This document shows positions 1 through 9,241 of a stretch of 64,000 nucleotides of DNA, piece after piece (within the stretch, counting starts at the first letter, position 1; the number at the start of each line of letters is the position of its first letter). The DNA comes from Cedecea lapagei. GTDB lineage: Bacteria > Pseudomonadota > Gammaproteobacteria > Enterobacterales > Enterobacteriaceae. The stretch is from assembly GCF_900635955.1 (NCBI RefSeq), contig NZ_LR134201.1, forward strand, positions 4,340,001-4,404,000, read 5' to 3'. The notes beneath the pieces were generated by a model. That model did not search any database, was not told where the DNA came from, and worked only from the letters and a program-made list of their open reading frames with translations. The position numbers and the translations under genes were made by a program.

Positions 1-2110
1 CCACGTTCATCCCTGCCATCAGCGGGCCTTCGATCACTTCGATTGGGCGGGTCGACTGCTGGCGGGCTTCTTCGGTATCGGTTTCGATAAACTCGGTGAT
101 CCCTTTCACCAGCGAGTATTCAAGGCGCTTAACGACATCCCAGCTGCGCCACTCGGCCTGTTGAGCATTGGCGCCGTCATCGCTTTTGCTGCCGCGATAT
201 TTCTCGGCCAGCTCCAGCAGCCGCTCGGTACTGTCGTCGCGGCGGTTAAGAATGACGTCTTCTACGGCGTCACGCAGCTCTGCTGGGAGATCGTCGTAAA
301 TAGCCAGCTGCCCGGCATTCACAATCCCCATGTCCATACCGTTGCGGATCGCGTAGTAAAGGAATACCGCGTGGATGGCTTCGCGCACAGGGTCGTTGCC
401 GCGGAAAGAGAAGGAGACGTTGGATACGCCGCCGGAGATCATCGCATGCGGCAGCTCGCGCTTAATATCTTCGCAGGCGCCGATAAAGTCCTGGGCATAG
501 TTATTGTGCTCTTCTATCCCGGTCGCCACCGCAAAGATGTTCGGGTCGAAGATGATGTCTTCCGGCGGGAAGCCCACCTCTTCGGTAAGAATTTTGTAGG
601 CACGGCGGCAGATCTCGATTTTGCGCTCGCGGGTATCCGCCTGGCCCACTTCGTCGAACGCCATCACCACCATGGCCGCGCCGTAGCGCCGCACCAGCTT
701 CGCGTGGTGGATAAACGGCTCAATCCCTTCCTTCATCGAAATTGAGTTAACGATGCCTTTGCCCTGAATACACTTCAGCCCTTTCTCGATGACTTCCCAT
801 TTCGAAGAGTCGATCATGATTGGCACGCGGGCAATATCCGGCTCGCCGGCAATCAGATTGAGGAAGCGCACCATCGCCGCTTCGGCGTCAAGCATCCCCT
901 CATCCATGTTGATGTCGATGACCTGCGCCCCGCTGGCGACCTGCTGCAGCGCAACGTCCAGCGCCTCGCTGTATTTCTCTTCTTTAATCAGCCGTTTGAA
1001 TTTAGCAGAGCCGGTAACGTTGGTGCGTTCACCCACGTTAACAAACAGGCTGTCCGCGCCGATGTTCAGCGGCTCAAGCCCGGCCAGGCGGCAGGCAATC
1101 GGCAGCTCAGGAAGCTTACGCGGCGCAACGCCCTCCACCGCTTTGCTCATCGCAGCAATGTGCGCAGGCGTAGTCCCGCAGCAGCCGCCGACAATATTCA
1201 GGAACCCGGCCTGCGCCCATTCGCCAATCTGCCGGGCCATGACTTCCGCGTCCAGATCGTATTCACCAAAGGCGTTCGGCAGCCCGGCGTTAGGGTGAGC
1301 GGTTACGTAGCATTCGGCAATGCGCGACAGCTCAGCGACATACTGGCGCAGCTCGTCCGGCCCCAGCGCACAGTTTAGGCCGAAGGAGAGCGCGTCGGCA
1401 TGGCGTAAGGAGTTATAGAAAGCTTCCGTCGTCTGACCGGAAAGCGTGCGGCCTGATGCATCGGTGATGGTGCCGGAAATCATGATCGGCAGGTCAACGC
1501 CAAGCGCATCGAACTCTTCCTTCACGGCAAAGATAGCGGCCTTAGCGTTCAGGGTATCGAACACCGTTTCGATCATGATCAGGTCAGCGCCGCCTTCCAC
1601 CAGCGCCCTGGTGGATTCGCGATAGGCCGCTACAAGCTGATCGAAGGTGATATTGCGGAAGGCAGGATCGTTCACGTCCGGAGAAATGGAGGCCGTGCGG
1701 TTAGTCGGCCCTAAAACACCGGCGACATAGCGTGGTTTTCCCGGCGTACGCGCCGTCCATTCATCGGCACAGGCTCGTGCCAGCTTAGCGGCTTCGTAGT
1801 TAATTTCCGCCGACAGCGACTCCATCTGGTAGTCCGCCATCGCAATCGTGGTGGAGTTGAAGGTGTTGGTTTCAACGATGTCCGCGCCAGCTTCAAAGTA
1901 GGCGTAGTGAATCGCGGCGATAATTTCAGGCTTAGTGAGCACCAGCAGGTCATTGTTGCCTTTGAGGTCGCACGGCCAGGCGGCAAAACGCTCGCCACGG
2001 AAGTCGCTCTCATCGAGGCGATAGCTCTGGATCATGGTTCCCATACCGCCGTCCAGCACCAGGATGCGTTCACTCAGTTGTTGCTTCAGCTTCTCTACGT
2101 TGTTACTCAC
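1..2110 (-). CDS. metH: Cobalamin-dependent methionine synthase (N-terminal ~703 codons; 3' part outside window)
   Basis: Transfers a methyl group from methyltetrahydrofolate through cobalamin to homocysteine, the last step of methionine synthesis, in the cytosol. The reverse strand encodes the homocysteine-binding barrel from the start, with the zinc-binding VGGCCGTTP motif near 1172-1195, then the pterin-binding domain, and reaches the start of the cobalamin cap region (PLMDGMN) at the window edge; the B12-binding and activation domains lie outside. The start chosen is GTG at 2110 (VSNNVEKLKQ...), aligned with the E. coli GTG start, preceded by a purine-rich GGTGGAAG. Divergent from iclR, as in E. 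coli. No frameshift is seen in the visible part. Confidence 0.95.
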   Translation of the reverse strand, partial: MSNNVEKLKQQLSERILVLDGGMGTMIQSYRLDESDFRGERFAAWPCDLKGNNDLLVLTKPEIIAAIHYAYFEAGADIVETNTFNSTTIAMADYQMESLSAEINYEAAKLARACADEWTARTPGKPRYVAGVLGPTNRTASISPDVNDPAFRNITFDQLVAAYRESTRALVEGGADLIMIETVFDTLNAKAAIFAVKEEFDALGVDLPIMISGTITDASGRTLSGQTTEAFYNSLRHADALSFGLNCALGPDELRQYVAELSRIAECYVTAHPNAGLPNAFGEYDLDAEVMARQIGEWAQAGFLNIVGGCCGTTPAHIAAMSKAVEGVAPRKLPELPIACRLAGLEPLNIGADSLFVNVGERTNVTGSAKFKRLIKEEKYSEALDVALQQVASGAQVIDINMDEGMLDAEAAMVRFLNLIAGEPDIARVPIMIDSSKWEVIEKGLKCIQGKGIVNSISMKEGIEPFIHHAKLVRRYGAAMVVMAFDEVGQADTRERKIEICRRAYKILTEEVGFPPEDIIFDPNIFAVATGIEEHNNYAQDFIGACEDIKRELPHAMISGGVSNVSFSFRGNDPVREAIHAVFLYYAIRNGMDMGIVNAGQLAIYDDLPAELRDAVEDVILNRRDDSTERLLELAEKYRGSKSDDGANAQQAEWRSWDVVKRLEYSLVKGITEFIETDTEEARQQSTRPIEVIEGPLMAGMNV

Positions 2111-2199
2111 TTTCACTTCCACCTTTTCCCGGCCTGACGGACTTGCAGACCCATACTTGCACAAACTACAGGGTCGGAAAAGCCGCACGTCAGAAACAT

Positions 2200-2212
2200 G
2201 AGAGATGTTCAG
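2200..2212 (-). promoter_or_regulatory. Putative MetR site upstream of metH
   Basis: TGAGAGATGTTCA fits the interrupted palindrome TGAA-N5-TTCA known for MetR with one mismatch. It lies about 90 bp upstream of the metH start, where MetR activates metH in E. coli. Assignment is by motif and position only. Confidence 0.45.
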
Positions 2213-2252
2213 CATCACTCATCCGATCAGTCTGCGAGCGGTTGCAAATTCG

Positions 2253-2279
2253 CCAAATAAAACGAAAATGATTTCCACG
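2253..2279 (-). promoter_or_regulatory. Putative IclR operator in front of iclR (autoregulation)
   Basis: Read on the minus strand this is TGGAAATCATTTTCGTTTTA, very close to the IclR box core TGGAAATNATTTTTGATTTT that also occurs upstream of aceB in this window. It ends about 20 bp before the iclR start codon, so bound IclR would block its own transcription, as known in E. coli. Confidence 0.65.
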
Positions 2280-2299
2280 ATACGAAAAAGGAGTCCGGT

Positions 2300-3133
2300 A
2301 TGGTTGCTACAGTTCCCGCTAAACGAGGTAAGAAACCCCGCGCCGCAGCCGCCGCTGCCCCGCAGGCCACCGGGCAGGTCCAGTCTCTCACCCGCGGCCT
2401 GAAGCTGCTGGAGTGGATTGCCGAATCTCACGGTAGCGTGGCGCTTACCGAGCTTGCCCAGCAGGCCGGTCTGCCGAACTCCACGACCCACCGCCTGCTG
2501 ACCACGATGCAGCAGCTGGGCTTCGTTCACCAGGTGGGCGATCTGGGCCACTGGACGATTGGCGCTCACGCTTTTGTCGTCGGCAGCAGCTTCCTGCAAA
2601 GCCGCAACCTGCTGGCAATTGTGCACCCGATCCTGCGTAAGCTGATGGAAGCCTCCGGCGAAACGGTCAATCTTGCGGTGCTCGATAAGAGCGATCATCA
2701 GGCGATTATTATCGACCAGGTTCAGTGTACACAGCTGATGCGTATGTCTGCGCCCATCGGCGGCAAGCTACCGATGCACGCCTCCGGCGCAGGCAAGGCG
2801 TTTCTGGCTCACCTGAACGACGACGAGCTGGCCGGCCTGTTGCACCGCAAGGGCCTACACAGCTACACGCCAGCGACGCTGACTTCGCCGCTGCATTTAA
2901 AAGAAGATCTAGCGCAGACGCGCAAGCGTGGTTACTCGTTTGATGATGAAGAACATGCGCTGGGGTTACGCTGCGTTGCCTCCTGCATTTACGACGAGCA
3001 CCACGAAGCGTTTGCTGCCATCTCCATTTCCGGCCCAATTTCACGTATCACAGATGACAGGGTGACGGAGATTGGTGCGCTGGTGATCAAGGCAGCGAAG
3101 GAAATTACGCTGGCGTACGGCGGCGGGCGCTAA
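2300..3133 (+). CDS. iclR: Transcriptional repressor of the glyoxylate bypass, IclR
   Basis: 277 aa (E. coli 274). An N-terminal winged helix-turn-helix (about residues 28-90, with ALTELAQQAGLPNSTTHRLL) is followed by the IclR effector-binding domain (about 100-270), which in E. coli senses glyoxylate and pyruvate. The first 25 residues are a basic, Ala-rich tail. ATG at 2300 follows AAAAAGGAG at good spacing. The gene converges on aceK with a 4-bp overlap of stop codons. It represses aceBAK; a matching operator lies upstream of aceB (7960-7999) and another in its own leader. Confidence 0.97.
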   Translation: MVATVPAKRGKKPRAAAAAAPQATGQVQSLTRGLKLLEWIAESHGSVALTELAQQAGLPNSTTHRLLTTMQQLGFVHQVGDLGHWTIGAHAFVVGSSFLQSRNLLAIVHPILRKLMEASGETVNLAVLDKSDHQAIIIDQVQCTQLMRMSAPIGGKLPMHASGAGKAFLAHLNDDELAGLLHRKGLHSYTPATLTSPLHLKEDLAQTRKRGYSFDDEEHALGLRCVASCIYDEHHEAFAAISISGPISRITDDRVTEIGALVIKAAKEITLAYGGGR

Positions 3134-4872
3134 CCAGCTCGCTTTACTTCGTCAAACCGCTGGCTGAAGCGCTGGCGGCGGCGATAGGCGAAGACGTCTT
3201 CAACATAACCCTCCCGGATACGGGTTTGCAAAGCTCGCCAAAAGTCGGCCCTGAAAAGGTCGGCATGCATTTCATCAAATAGCGGACGAATGCGCTTGTC
3301 CGCGCAAAGATAGTGGCGGAACTCCTCCGGGAAGACATCTCCCGGCGAGATGCTGTACCACGGCTCGGAAGAGAGTTCATCCTCGGGGTAACGAGGCGGC
3401 GGAATATCCCGGAAATTCACCTCGGTCATGTAGCAAATTTCATCGTAATCGTAGAACACCACTCGCCCGTGGCGCGTCACGCCAAAGTTTTTAAACAGCA
3501 TGTCGCCGGGAAAGATATTGGCCGCCGCCAGCTGGCGAATCGCGTTGCCATACTCTTCCACCGCATCCCTCAGCTGCTGCCCTTCAACCTGCTCTAGCCA
3601 CAGGTTGAGCGGAACCATTCGCCGTTCGATGTAAAGATGGCTGATGGCAATGCGGTCGCCAAGATCGGTGAGTTTTTCCGGGACTTCTTCGCGCAGCAGC
3701 GCCATCAGCTCGGGGCTGATTTGCTGCTTATCCAGCACGAAGTTTTCAAACTCCTGGGTGTCCGCCATGCGGCCCACGCGATCGTGCTCCTTTACCAGTT
3801 GATAACAGGCACGAACCCTTTCGGCGGTGACCTCTTTCTGCGGCGCAAACTGGTCTTTAATCACTTTGAATACGCGATCGAAGCCGGGCAGCGTAAACAC
3901 CAGCATCACCATGCCACGAATACCCGGCGCCTCAACAAACTGCTCGTTTGTGCTGTTTATGTAGGTCAGATACTCACGATAGCTTTCGGTCTTACCGTGC
4001 TTCTGGCAGCCAATCGCCATATAGAGTTCGGCGGTGGTTTTCCCCGGCAAAATCTCGCGGAGCCACTCGACGAGCGCGGCGGGAAAAGGGGCATAAACCA
4101 TAAAATAGGAACGGGCGAAGCCAAAAACGATACTGGCCTCAGGCGAACTGGTCAGGCAGGTATCCACCATTAAAAGGCCATCATCGGTTCGGTGGATCGG
4201 CAGCAAAAATGGAATCGTGACGCCGGACAGCACCAGTTTGCCAACCAGCCATGCTGCTTTATTGCGATAAAACAGCTCGTTGGCAACTTCCAGCGTGGCC
4301 GTTCGCAGCGCCTCTGCACCAAACGTTTCGTGCAGGTGGGCAAGGATGAAACCGACATCCCGCGCGATATCCTGCCAGGGCAGGCGCAGCGGGAGATCGG
4401 AAAGCAGGCCTGTGAGCATCGCGGTCCAGCCGTGCTCCGGATAAAAGGTTTTTGCCAGCGGACGAGGCAGCGGCCGAAGCTGTTTGCCAGCCTGCGAGCT
4501 GAAGATAAAAAGCCGCTCGGGAGTAAGCGAGCGGTGGTCGAAGAGTCGACAATAGACAGAATTAAAAAAGCTTTCGGCAATTTCAAAACGTGGGTACTCC
4601 GGCAGCAGCCGGGTGTACTGCTCTTTTACGCGCAGCAAAAAAGCCGCGTCGGTATTCTGCCCGCCGGTAATACAGCGAAGCTGCTCTACAACGAGGCCCA
4701 CATGATGATCGTAAAGATTGATACGGCTTTTCATCGCCTGCTGAACGGCGTGCCAGTCCGCCTGCTCAAAGCGCTGCTGTGCGCCAGCAGTGACTTCAAG
4801 GAATCGACCATATTGCGCGTCGAATCCCTGCAGGATGGTATGGGCAATTAACAGCTCCAGCCTGTGTGACAT
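3130..4872 (-). CDS. aceK: Isocitrate dehydrogenase kinase/phosphatase
   Basis: 580 aa (E. coli 578). A bifunctional enzyme that phosphorylates and dephosphorylates isocitrate dehydrogenase, diverting isocitrate to the glyoxylate bypass during growth on acetate. The N-terminal regulatory half is followed by a kinase-like C-terminal domain with the ATP-site stretch FGFARSYFMVYAPF (about 250) and the catalytic region GVTRHGRVVFYDYDEICYMT (about 465-485). It is the last gene of aceBAK, separated from aceA by 57 bp holding a GC-rich palindrome that probably lowers its expression relative to aceA. Confidence 0.97.
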   Translation of the reverse strand: MSHRLELLIAHTILQGFDAQYGRFLEVTAGAQQRFEQADWHAVQQAMKSRINLYDHHVGLVVEQLRCITGGQNTDAAFLLRVKEQYTRLLPEYPRFEIAESFFNSVYCRLFDHRSLTPERLFIFSSQAGKQLRPLPRPLAKTFYPEHGWTAMLTGLLSDLPLRLPWQDIARDVGFILAHLHETFGAEALRTATLEVANELFYRNKAAWLVGKLVLSGVTIPFLLPIHRTDDGLLMVDTCLTSSPEASIVFGFARSYFMVYAPFPAALVEWLREILPGKTTAELYMAIGCQKHGKTESYREYLTYINSTNEQFVEAPGIRGMVMLVFTLPGFDRVFKVIKDQFAPQKEVTAERVRACYQLVKEHDRVGRMADTQEFENFVLDKQQISPELMALLREEVPEKLTDLGDRIAISHLYIERRMVPLNLWLEQVEGQQLRDAVEEYGNAIRQLAAANIFPGDMLFKNFGVTRHGRVVFYDYDEICYMTEVNFRDIPPPRYPEDELSSEPWYSISPGDVFPEEFRHYLCADKRIRPLFDEMHADLFRADFWRALQTRIREGYVEDVFAYRRRQRFSQRFDEVKRAG

Positions 4873-4874
4873 TT

Positions 4875-4917
4875 ATTTCTCCCCTCACCCCGGCCCTCTC
4901 CCAAAGGAGAGGGGGAA
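4875..4917. repeat. GC-rich palindromic repeat in the aceA-aceK gap
   Basis: CCCTCACCCCGGCCCTCTCC followed by an AAAGGAGAGGGGG arm forms a stem (CCCTCTCC/GGAGAGGG) typical of short palindromic repeats scattered through enterobacterial genomes. It fills nearly the whole gap between aceA and aceK. In E. coli the same gap carries REP elements thought to uncouple aceK expression from aceA; the position is conserved although the element looks different. Confidence 0.7.
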
Positions 4918-4929
4918 AATAAAGTTTGT

Positions 4930-6237
4930 TCAGAACTGTTCTTCTTCGGTAGAACCGGTAAGCGCGGTGACGGAGGAAGCGCCGCCCTGGATAATGGTGG
5001 TTACGCGGTCGAAGTAGCCGGTGCCCACTTCCTGCTGGTGAGAGACGAAGGTATAACCTTCGGAAGCCGCAGCAAATTCTGGCTGCTGTACTTTCTCCAC
5101 ATAGTGACGCATGCCCTCGCCCTGCGCATAAGAGTGCGCCAGGTCGAACATGTTGAACCACATGCTGTGGATCCCCGCCAGGGTGATGAACTGGTATTTG
5201 TAGCCCATGTCCGACAGTTCCTGCTGGAAGGAGGCGATGGTTTTGTCATCGAGGTTTTTCTTCCAGTTGAATGACGGCGAGCAGTTGTAGGCCAGCAGCT
5301 TGCCTGGGAAACGAGCGTGGATGGCTTCGGCAAAGCGTCGAGCCTGGTCCAGATCGGGTTTAGAGGTTTCACACCAGACCAGATCGGCATAAGGAGCGTA
5401 GGCCAGGCCACGACTGATAGCCTGCTCGATGCCAGCGCGGGTGCGATAGAAACCTTCCTGCGTGCGCTCGCCGGTGATGAACTCGCGGTCATATTCATCG
5501 CAGTCTGAGGTAATCAGGTCTGCCGCATCGGCATCGGTACGGGCAATCAGCAGCGTAGGCACGCCCATCACGTCAGCCGCGAGGCGAGCGGCGATTAATT
5601 TCTGAATCGCTTCCTGGGTCGGCACCAGGACTTTACCGCCCATATGGCCGCACTTTTTCACCGAAGCAAGCTGGTCTTCAAAGTGTACCGCCGCTGCACC
5701 GGCCTGAATCATCGACTTCATCAGCTCGAAGGCGTTCAGCACGCCGCCAAAACCAGCCTCGGCATCGGCAACGATCGGCAGGAAGTAGTCAACGTGACGT
5801 GGATCGCCCGGCTCAATATTAGACGCCCACTGGATCTGATCCGCGCGCTGGAAGCTGTTGTTAATCCGATCAACGACCGCAGGAACGGAGTTCGCCGGGT
5901 AGAGCGACTGATCCGGATACATGCTGGACGCCAGGTTAGCATCCGCCGCAACCTGCCAGCCGGAGAGGTAGATAGCCTCGATACCCGCTTTAGCCTGCTG
6001 CAAAGCCTGGCCACCGGTTAACGCCCCAAGACTGTTTACGTAGCCTTTTTTCGACTCTCCGTGCAGCAGACGCCAGAGCTTAGCCGCCCCGTGCTGCGCC
6101 AGAGTGCATTCCGGGTTCAGAGAACCGCGCAGTTTCACCACGTCTTCTGCGCTATAGGTGCGCTCAATACCTTCCCAACGCGGTTGTGTCCATTCCTGTT
6201 GTACTTGTTGAATCTGTTGGCTACGAGAGGTTTTCAT
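4930..6237 (-). CDS. aceA: Isocitrate lyase
   Basis: 435 aa (E. coli 434). Cleaves isocitrate to glyoxylate and succinate, first step of the glyoxylate bypass. The catalytic signature KKCGH (Cys196) and the metal-binding DAEAGFGG stretch (about 158-166) are intact. It follows aceB by 30 bp and is clearly cotranscribed with it from the IclR-controlled promoter upstream of aceB. Start ATG at 6237 is preceded by a weak purine stretch. Confidence 0.98.
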   Translation of the reverse strand: MKTSRSQQIQQVQQEWTQPRWEGIERTYSAEDVVKLRGSLNPECTLAQHGAAKLWRLLHGESKKGYVNSLGALTGGQALQQAKAGIEAIYLSGWQVAADANLASSMYPDQSLYPANSVPAVVDRINNSFQRADQIQWASNIEPGDPRHVDYFLPIVADAEAGFGGVLNAFELMKSMIQAGAAAVHFEDQLASVKKCGHMGGKVLVPTQEAIQKLIAARLAADVMGVPTLLIARTDADAADLITSDCDEYDREFITGERTQEGFYRTRAGIEQAISRGLAYAPYADLVWCETSKPDLDQARRFAEAIHARFPGKLLAYNCSPSFNWKKNLDDKTIASFQQELSDMGYKYQFITLAGIHSMWFNMFDLAHSYAQGEGMRHYVEKVQQPEFAAASEGYTFVSHQQEVGTGYFDRVTTIIQGGASSVTALTGSTEEEQF

Positions 6238-6267
6238 TGCAGATGCTCCATTTTTATAGGGTTAGGT

Positions 6268-7866
6268 TCAGGCAAGCAGGCGGTAGCCCGGCAGCGTCAG
6301 GAAGTCGATTAACTCTTCTGAGGTGGTAATTTGTTCCATCAGCCGCGCGGCTTCATCGAAGCGCCCCTGGCTAAAACGCTGGTCACCCAGCTCGTCCTGA
6401 ATCACCAACATCTCTTCGGCAAGCATCTGGCGGAACAGCGCTTTAGTCACGGTCTGGCCGTTGCTCAGCGTCTTCTGGTGGTGGATCCACTGCCAGATGG
6501 AAGTACGGGAAATTTCAGCGGTTGCGGCATCCTCCATCAGTCCATAGATGGGCACGCAGCCGTTACCGGAGATCCATGCTTCGATGTACTGCACCGCAAC
6601 GCGAATGTTGGCGCGCATGCCTTCTTCGGTGCGCTCTCCTGGACAAGGTTCAAGCAGCTGCGCCGCGGTAATGGGAGCATCCTCGCTGCGGCTGATATTG
6701 AGCTGGTTATGACGTTCACCCAGCGCTTTGCCAAACACCTCTACCACCGTGTCTGCCAGCCCAGGGTGGGCAATCCAGGTGCCATCGTGGCCGTTGTTGG
6801 CCTCCATCTCTTTGTCCGCTTTGACTTTGTTCAGCACCCATTCGTTACGCGCGCTGTCTTTACTTGGGATAAAGGCCGCCATCCCGCCCATCGCAAAAGC
6901 GCCACGGCGATGGCAGGTTTTGATCAGCAGGCGCGAGTAAGCATTCAGGAACGGTTTGTCCATCGTCACGGACTGCCTGTCCGGCAGGACGCGATCCGGA
7001 TGGTTTTTTAGGGTCTTGATGTAGCTAAAGATATAATCCCAGCGGCCGCAGTTCAGACCAACAATGTGATCTTTCAGGGCATGCAGGATCTCGTCCATCT
7101 GGAAGACAGCCGGTAACGTTTCGATCAGTAAGGTGGCTTTAATGGTGCCACGCGGCAGATCGAAGCGATCTTCCGTAAAGCTGAAGACCTCGCTCCACCA
7201 GGCCGCTTCCTGCCACGACTGCGTTTTCGGCAGGTAGAAATAGGGGCCGCTGCCTTTGGCCAGCAGAGCATTAACGTTATGGAAGAAATAGAGCCCGAAG
7301 TCGAACAGACTGCCTGGGATAGCTTCTCCGCGCCAGGTAACGTGTTTTTCAGGCAAATGCAGACCACGTACGCGGCAAATCAGTACCGCCGGGTCTGGCT
7401 TTAGCTGATAGATTTTCCCCGCTTCGTTGGTCCAGCTGATGGTGCCATTAATCGCATCACGCAGATTTATCTGGCCGTCGATGACTTTGCTCCAGCTCGG
7501 TGCAAGCGAATCCTCAAAGTCGGCCATAAATACTTTCACGTTAGCATTCAGGGCATTGATAACCATCTTGCGTTCTACCGGCCCGGTGATTTCAACCCGG
7601 CGGTCAAGCAAATCCTGTGGGATGCCGCGAATCTGCCAGTCACTTCTCCGAATGGAATCAGTTTCCGAATTAAAATCAGGTAGCTTTCCTGCATCAATGG
7701 CCTGCTGCTCTGCAATACGAGACGCCAGCAGCTTATTACGCTGCGGAGTAAAGCGGGTCACCAGATCGTTGAGGAAATCAACGGCTTCAGGCGTAAGGAT
7801 CTGCCTCTCCTGTTCGCCAAACGGCTGGTTAAAGGCCAGCTCTTCGCTAACTGTCTGTTGTGTCAT
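6268..7866 (-). CDS. aceB: Malate synthase A
   Basis: 532 aa (E. coli 533). Condenses glyoxylate with acetyl-CoA to malate, second step of the glyoxylate bypass. Shows the A-type malate synthase sequence, including VFMADFEDSLAPSW (about 112-125) and the IETLPAVFQMDEILHAL active-site stretch (about 248-264). First gene of aceBAK. The upstream AT-rich region carries an IclR box. Confidence 0.98.
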   Translation of the reverse strand: MTQQTVSEELAFNQPFGEQERQILTPEAVDFLNDLVTRFTPQRNKLLASRIAEQQAIDAGKLPDFNSETDSIRRSDWQIRGIPQDLLDRRVEITGPVERKMVINALNANVKVFMADFEDSLAPSWSKVIDGQINLRDAINGTISWTNEAGKIYQLKPDPAVLICRVRGLHLPEKHVTWRGEAIPGSLFDFGLYFFHNVNALLAKGSGPYFYLPKTQSWQEAAWWSEVFSFTEDRFDLPRGTIKATLLIETLPAVFQMDEILHALKDHIVGLNCGRWDYIFSYIKTLKNHPDRVLPDRQSVTMDKPFLNAYSRLLIKTCHRRGAFAMGGMAAFIPSKDSARNEWVLNKVKADKEMEANNGHDGTWIAHPGLADTVVEVFGKALGERHNQLNISRSEDAPITAAQLLEPCPGERTEEGMRANIRVAVQYIEAWISGNGCVPIYGLMEDAATAEISRTSIWQWIHHQKTLSNGQTVTKALFRQMLAEEMLVIQDELGDQRFSQGRFDEAARLMEQITTSEELIDFLTLPGYRLLA

Positions 7867-7957
7867 TCGGTTACTCCTTCGTCTTATCCTGTCGGGACGG
7901 CCAAAAGTGAATCGCGCACGGCTGTGCAGTTTTCATGCAACAGAATTAAGACTACTT

Positions 7958-7999
7958 CATGATTTTTTAAAATCAAAAACAATTTCCATTTTTGATTTT
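7958..7999 (-). promoter_or_regulatory. aceBAK promoter region with IclR box
   Basis: The minus strand reads ATGGAAATTGTTTTTGATTT followed by AT-rich sequence and ATGAAGTAGTC, nearly the same as the E. coli aceB operator/promoter, where IclR binds over the -35 region. The 245 bp between aceB and metA hold no gene; the rest is AT-rich leader and the metA terminator. Confidence 0.8.
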
Positions 8000-8067
8000 A
8001 AATTAATTTATCGCGTTGATATTTATGAGATTAAAGTTTAAACAAGGAGGGAAGTGGTTTTCAGAAT

Positions 8068-8092
8068 AGAAAAAAGGCGCCGAAGGCGCCTG
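8068..8092 (-). terminator. Rho-independent terminator of metA
   Basis: On the minus strand GGCGCC-TTC-GGCGCC followed by six T residues lies about 20 bp after the metA stop, a compact classical terminator. Confidence 0.85.
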
Positions 8093-8111
8093 TGACGGGA
8101 GGCTGAAACGC

Positions 8112-9041
8112 TTAATCCAGCGTAGGATTCATGTGGCGGAGATCGAATGGCGTGATCTGGTAGACGTAATAGTTCAGCCAGTTGGTGAACAGCAAGTTGC
8201 CATGGCTGCGCCAGGTCGCACGAGGTTGTTTCGCAGGATCGTTACCCGGGAAGTAGTTATAGGGAACCTCAGGCTCCAGCCCCGCCTCGACATCCCTGAA
8301 ATACTCGCCGGATAGCGTTAACGCATCGTATTCCGGGTGGCCTGTCACAAACGCAATGCGTTTATCCCTGCTGCCGAAGAGGTAAGCATCGCCCTGCTCG
8401 GTTTCAGCAAATATCTCCAGATCCGTATAGTCGCGGATAAGCTGAGCGGGGAAGTCAGCATAGCGAGAGTGAGGCGCAAGGAATGAGTCGTCAAACCCGC
8501 GAGTCAGCAAAGCATGAGGCTGAGTGACCTGGTGCTCATAGACACCAGACAGCTTTTCATTCCGGGTCTGCTTCGGAATACCGTATAAAATATTCAGCGC
8601 AGCCTGAACGGCCCAGCAGACAAACAGCGTGGAGGTGACATGATCTTTAGCCCACTCCAGGACCTGTTTGATCTGCGGCCAATAAGCTACGTCATTAAAT
8701 TCGACCAGGCCAAGCGGCGCACCGGTCACAATCAGGCCGTCAAAGTTATCGTGCTGAATATCTTCAAAATTGCAGTAAAAGTTATTGAGGTGCTCGCCGG
8801 GCGTATGGCGAGATTCACGACTATCGATACGCAGCAGCTGGATGTCCACCTGCAGCGGAGAGTTGGAGAGCAGCCGCAGGAACTGGTTTTCCGTCTCAAT
8901 TTTCTTCGGCATCAGATTCAGAATCAGTACCTTTAGCGGACGTATTTCCTGATTGCTGGCGCGCGATGAAGTCATCACAAAGACGTTTTCCTCACGCAGG
9001 AAATTGACGGCTGGTAGCTCGTCCTGCACCCGAATCGGCAT
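8112..9041 (-). CDS. metA: Homoserine O-succinyltransferase
   Basis: 309 aa, same length as in E. coli. Transfers succinate from succinyl-CoA to homoserine, the first committed step of methionine synthesis. The nucleophile Cys142 lies in LFVCWAVQA, and the catalytic His/Glu lie in the FVTGHPEYD stretch (about 231-239). It stands alone between aceB and the rRNA operon, with its own terminator and a four-unit met box array just upstream of the start. Confidence 0.98.
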   Translation of the reverse strand: MPIRVQDELPAVNFLREENVFVMTSSRASNQEIRPLKVLILNLMPKKIETENQFLRLLSNSPLQVDIQLLRIDSRESRHTPGEHLNNFYCNFEDIQHDNFDGLIVTGAPLGLVEFNDVAYWPQIKQVLEWAKDHVTSTLFVCWAVQAALNILYGIPKQTRNEKLSGVYEHQVTQPHALLTRGFDDSFLAPHSRYADFPAQLIRDYTDLEIFAETEQGDAYLFGSRDKRIAFVTGHPEYDALTLSGEYFRDVEAGLEPEVPYNYFPGNDPAKQPRATWRSHGNLLFTNWLNYYVYQITPFDLRHMNPTLD

Positions 9042-9060
9042 AACCTTATATCCTCAAAGC

Positions 9061-9092
9061 ATACGTTTAAACGTTTAGACATCCAGACACCT
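9061..9092 (-). promoter_or_regulatory. MetJ operator: four contiguous 8-bp met boxes
   Basis: On the minus strand the four contiguous octets are AGGTGTCT, GGATGTCT, AAACGTTT and AAACGTAT, each close to the met box AGACGTCT. The array ends 20 bp before the metA start codon. MetJ with S-adenosylmethionine binds such tandem boxes cooperatively to repress metA. Confidence 0.85.
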
Positions 9093-9241
9093 GACGATAC
9101 CGAGTTTAGCGATCAATGTCGAGTCAGAAGCGAAAAGGTGAAAATGTTTCATTCAGGCGCGGCGGCTGAGAGCAGGGGATTACGCTGGATTTAAGGGGAA
9201 AATGGAGTGAATAAATCTGCCGCTTAAAGGGAAAATTGAAG

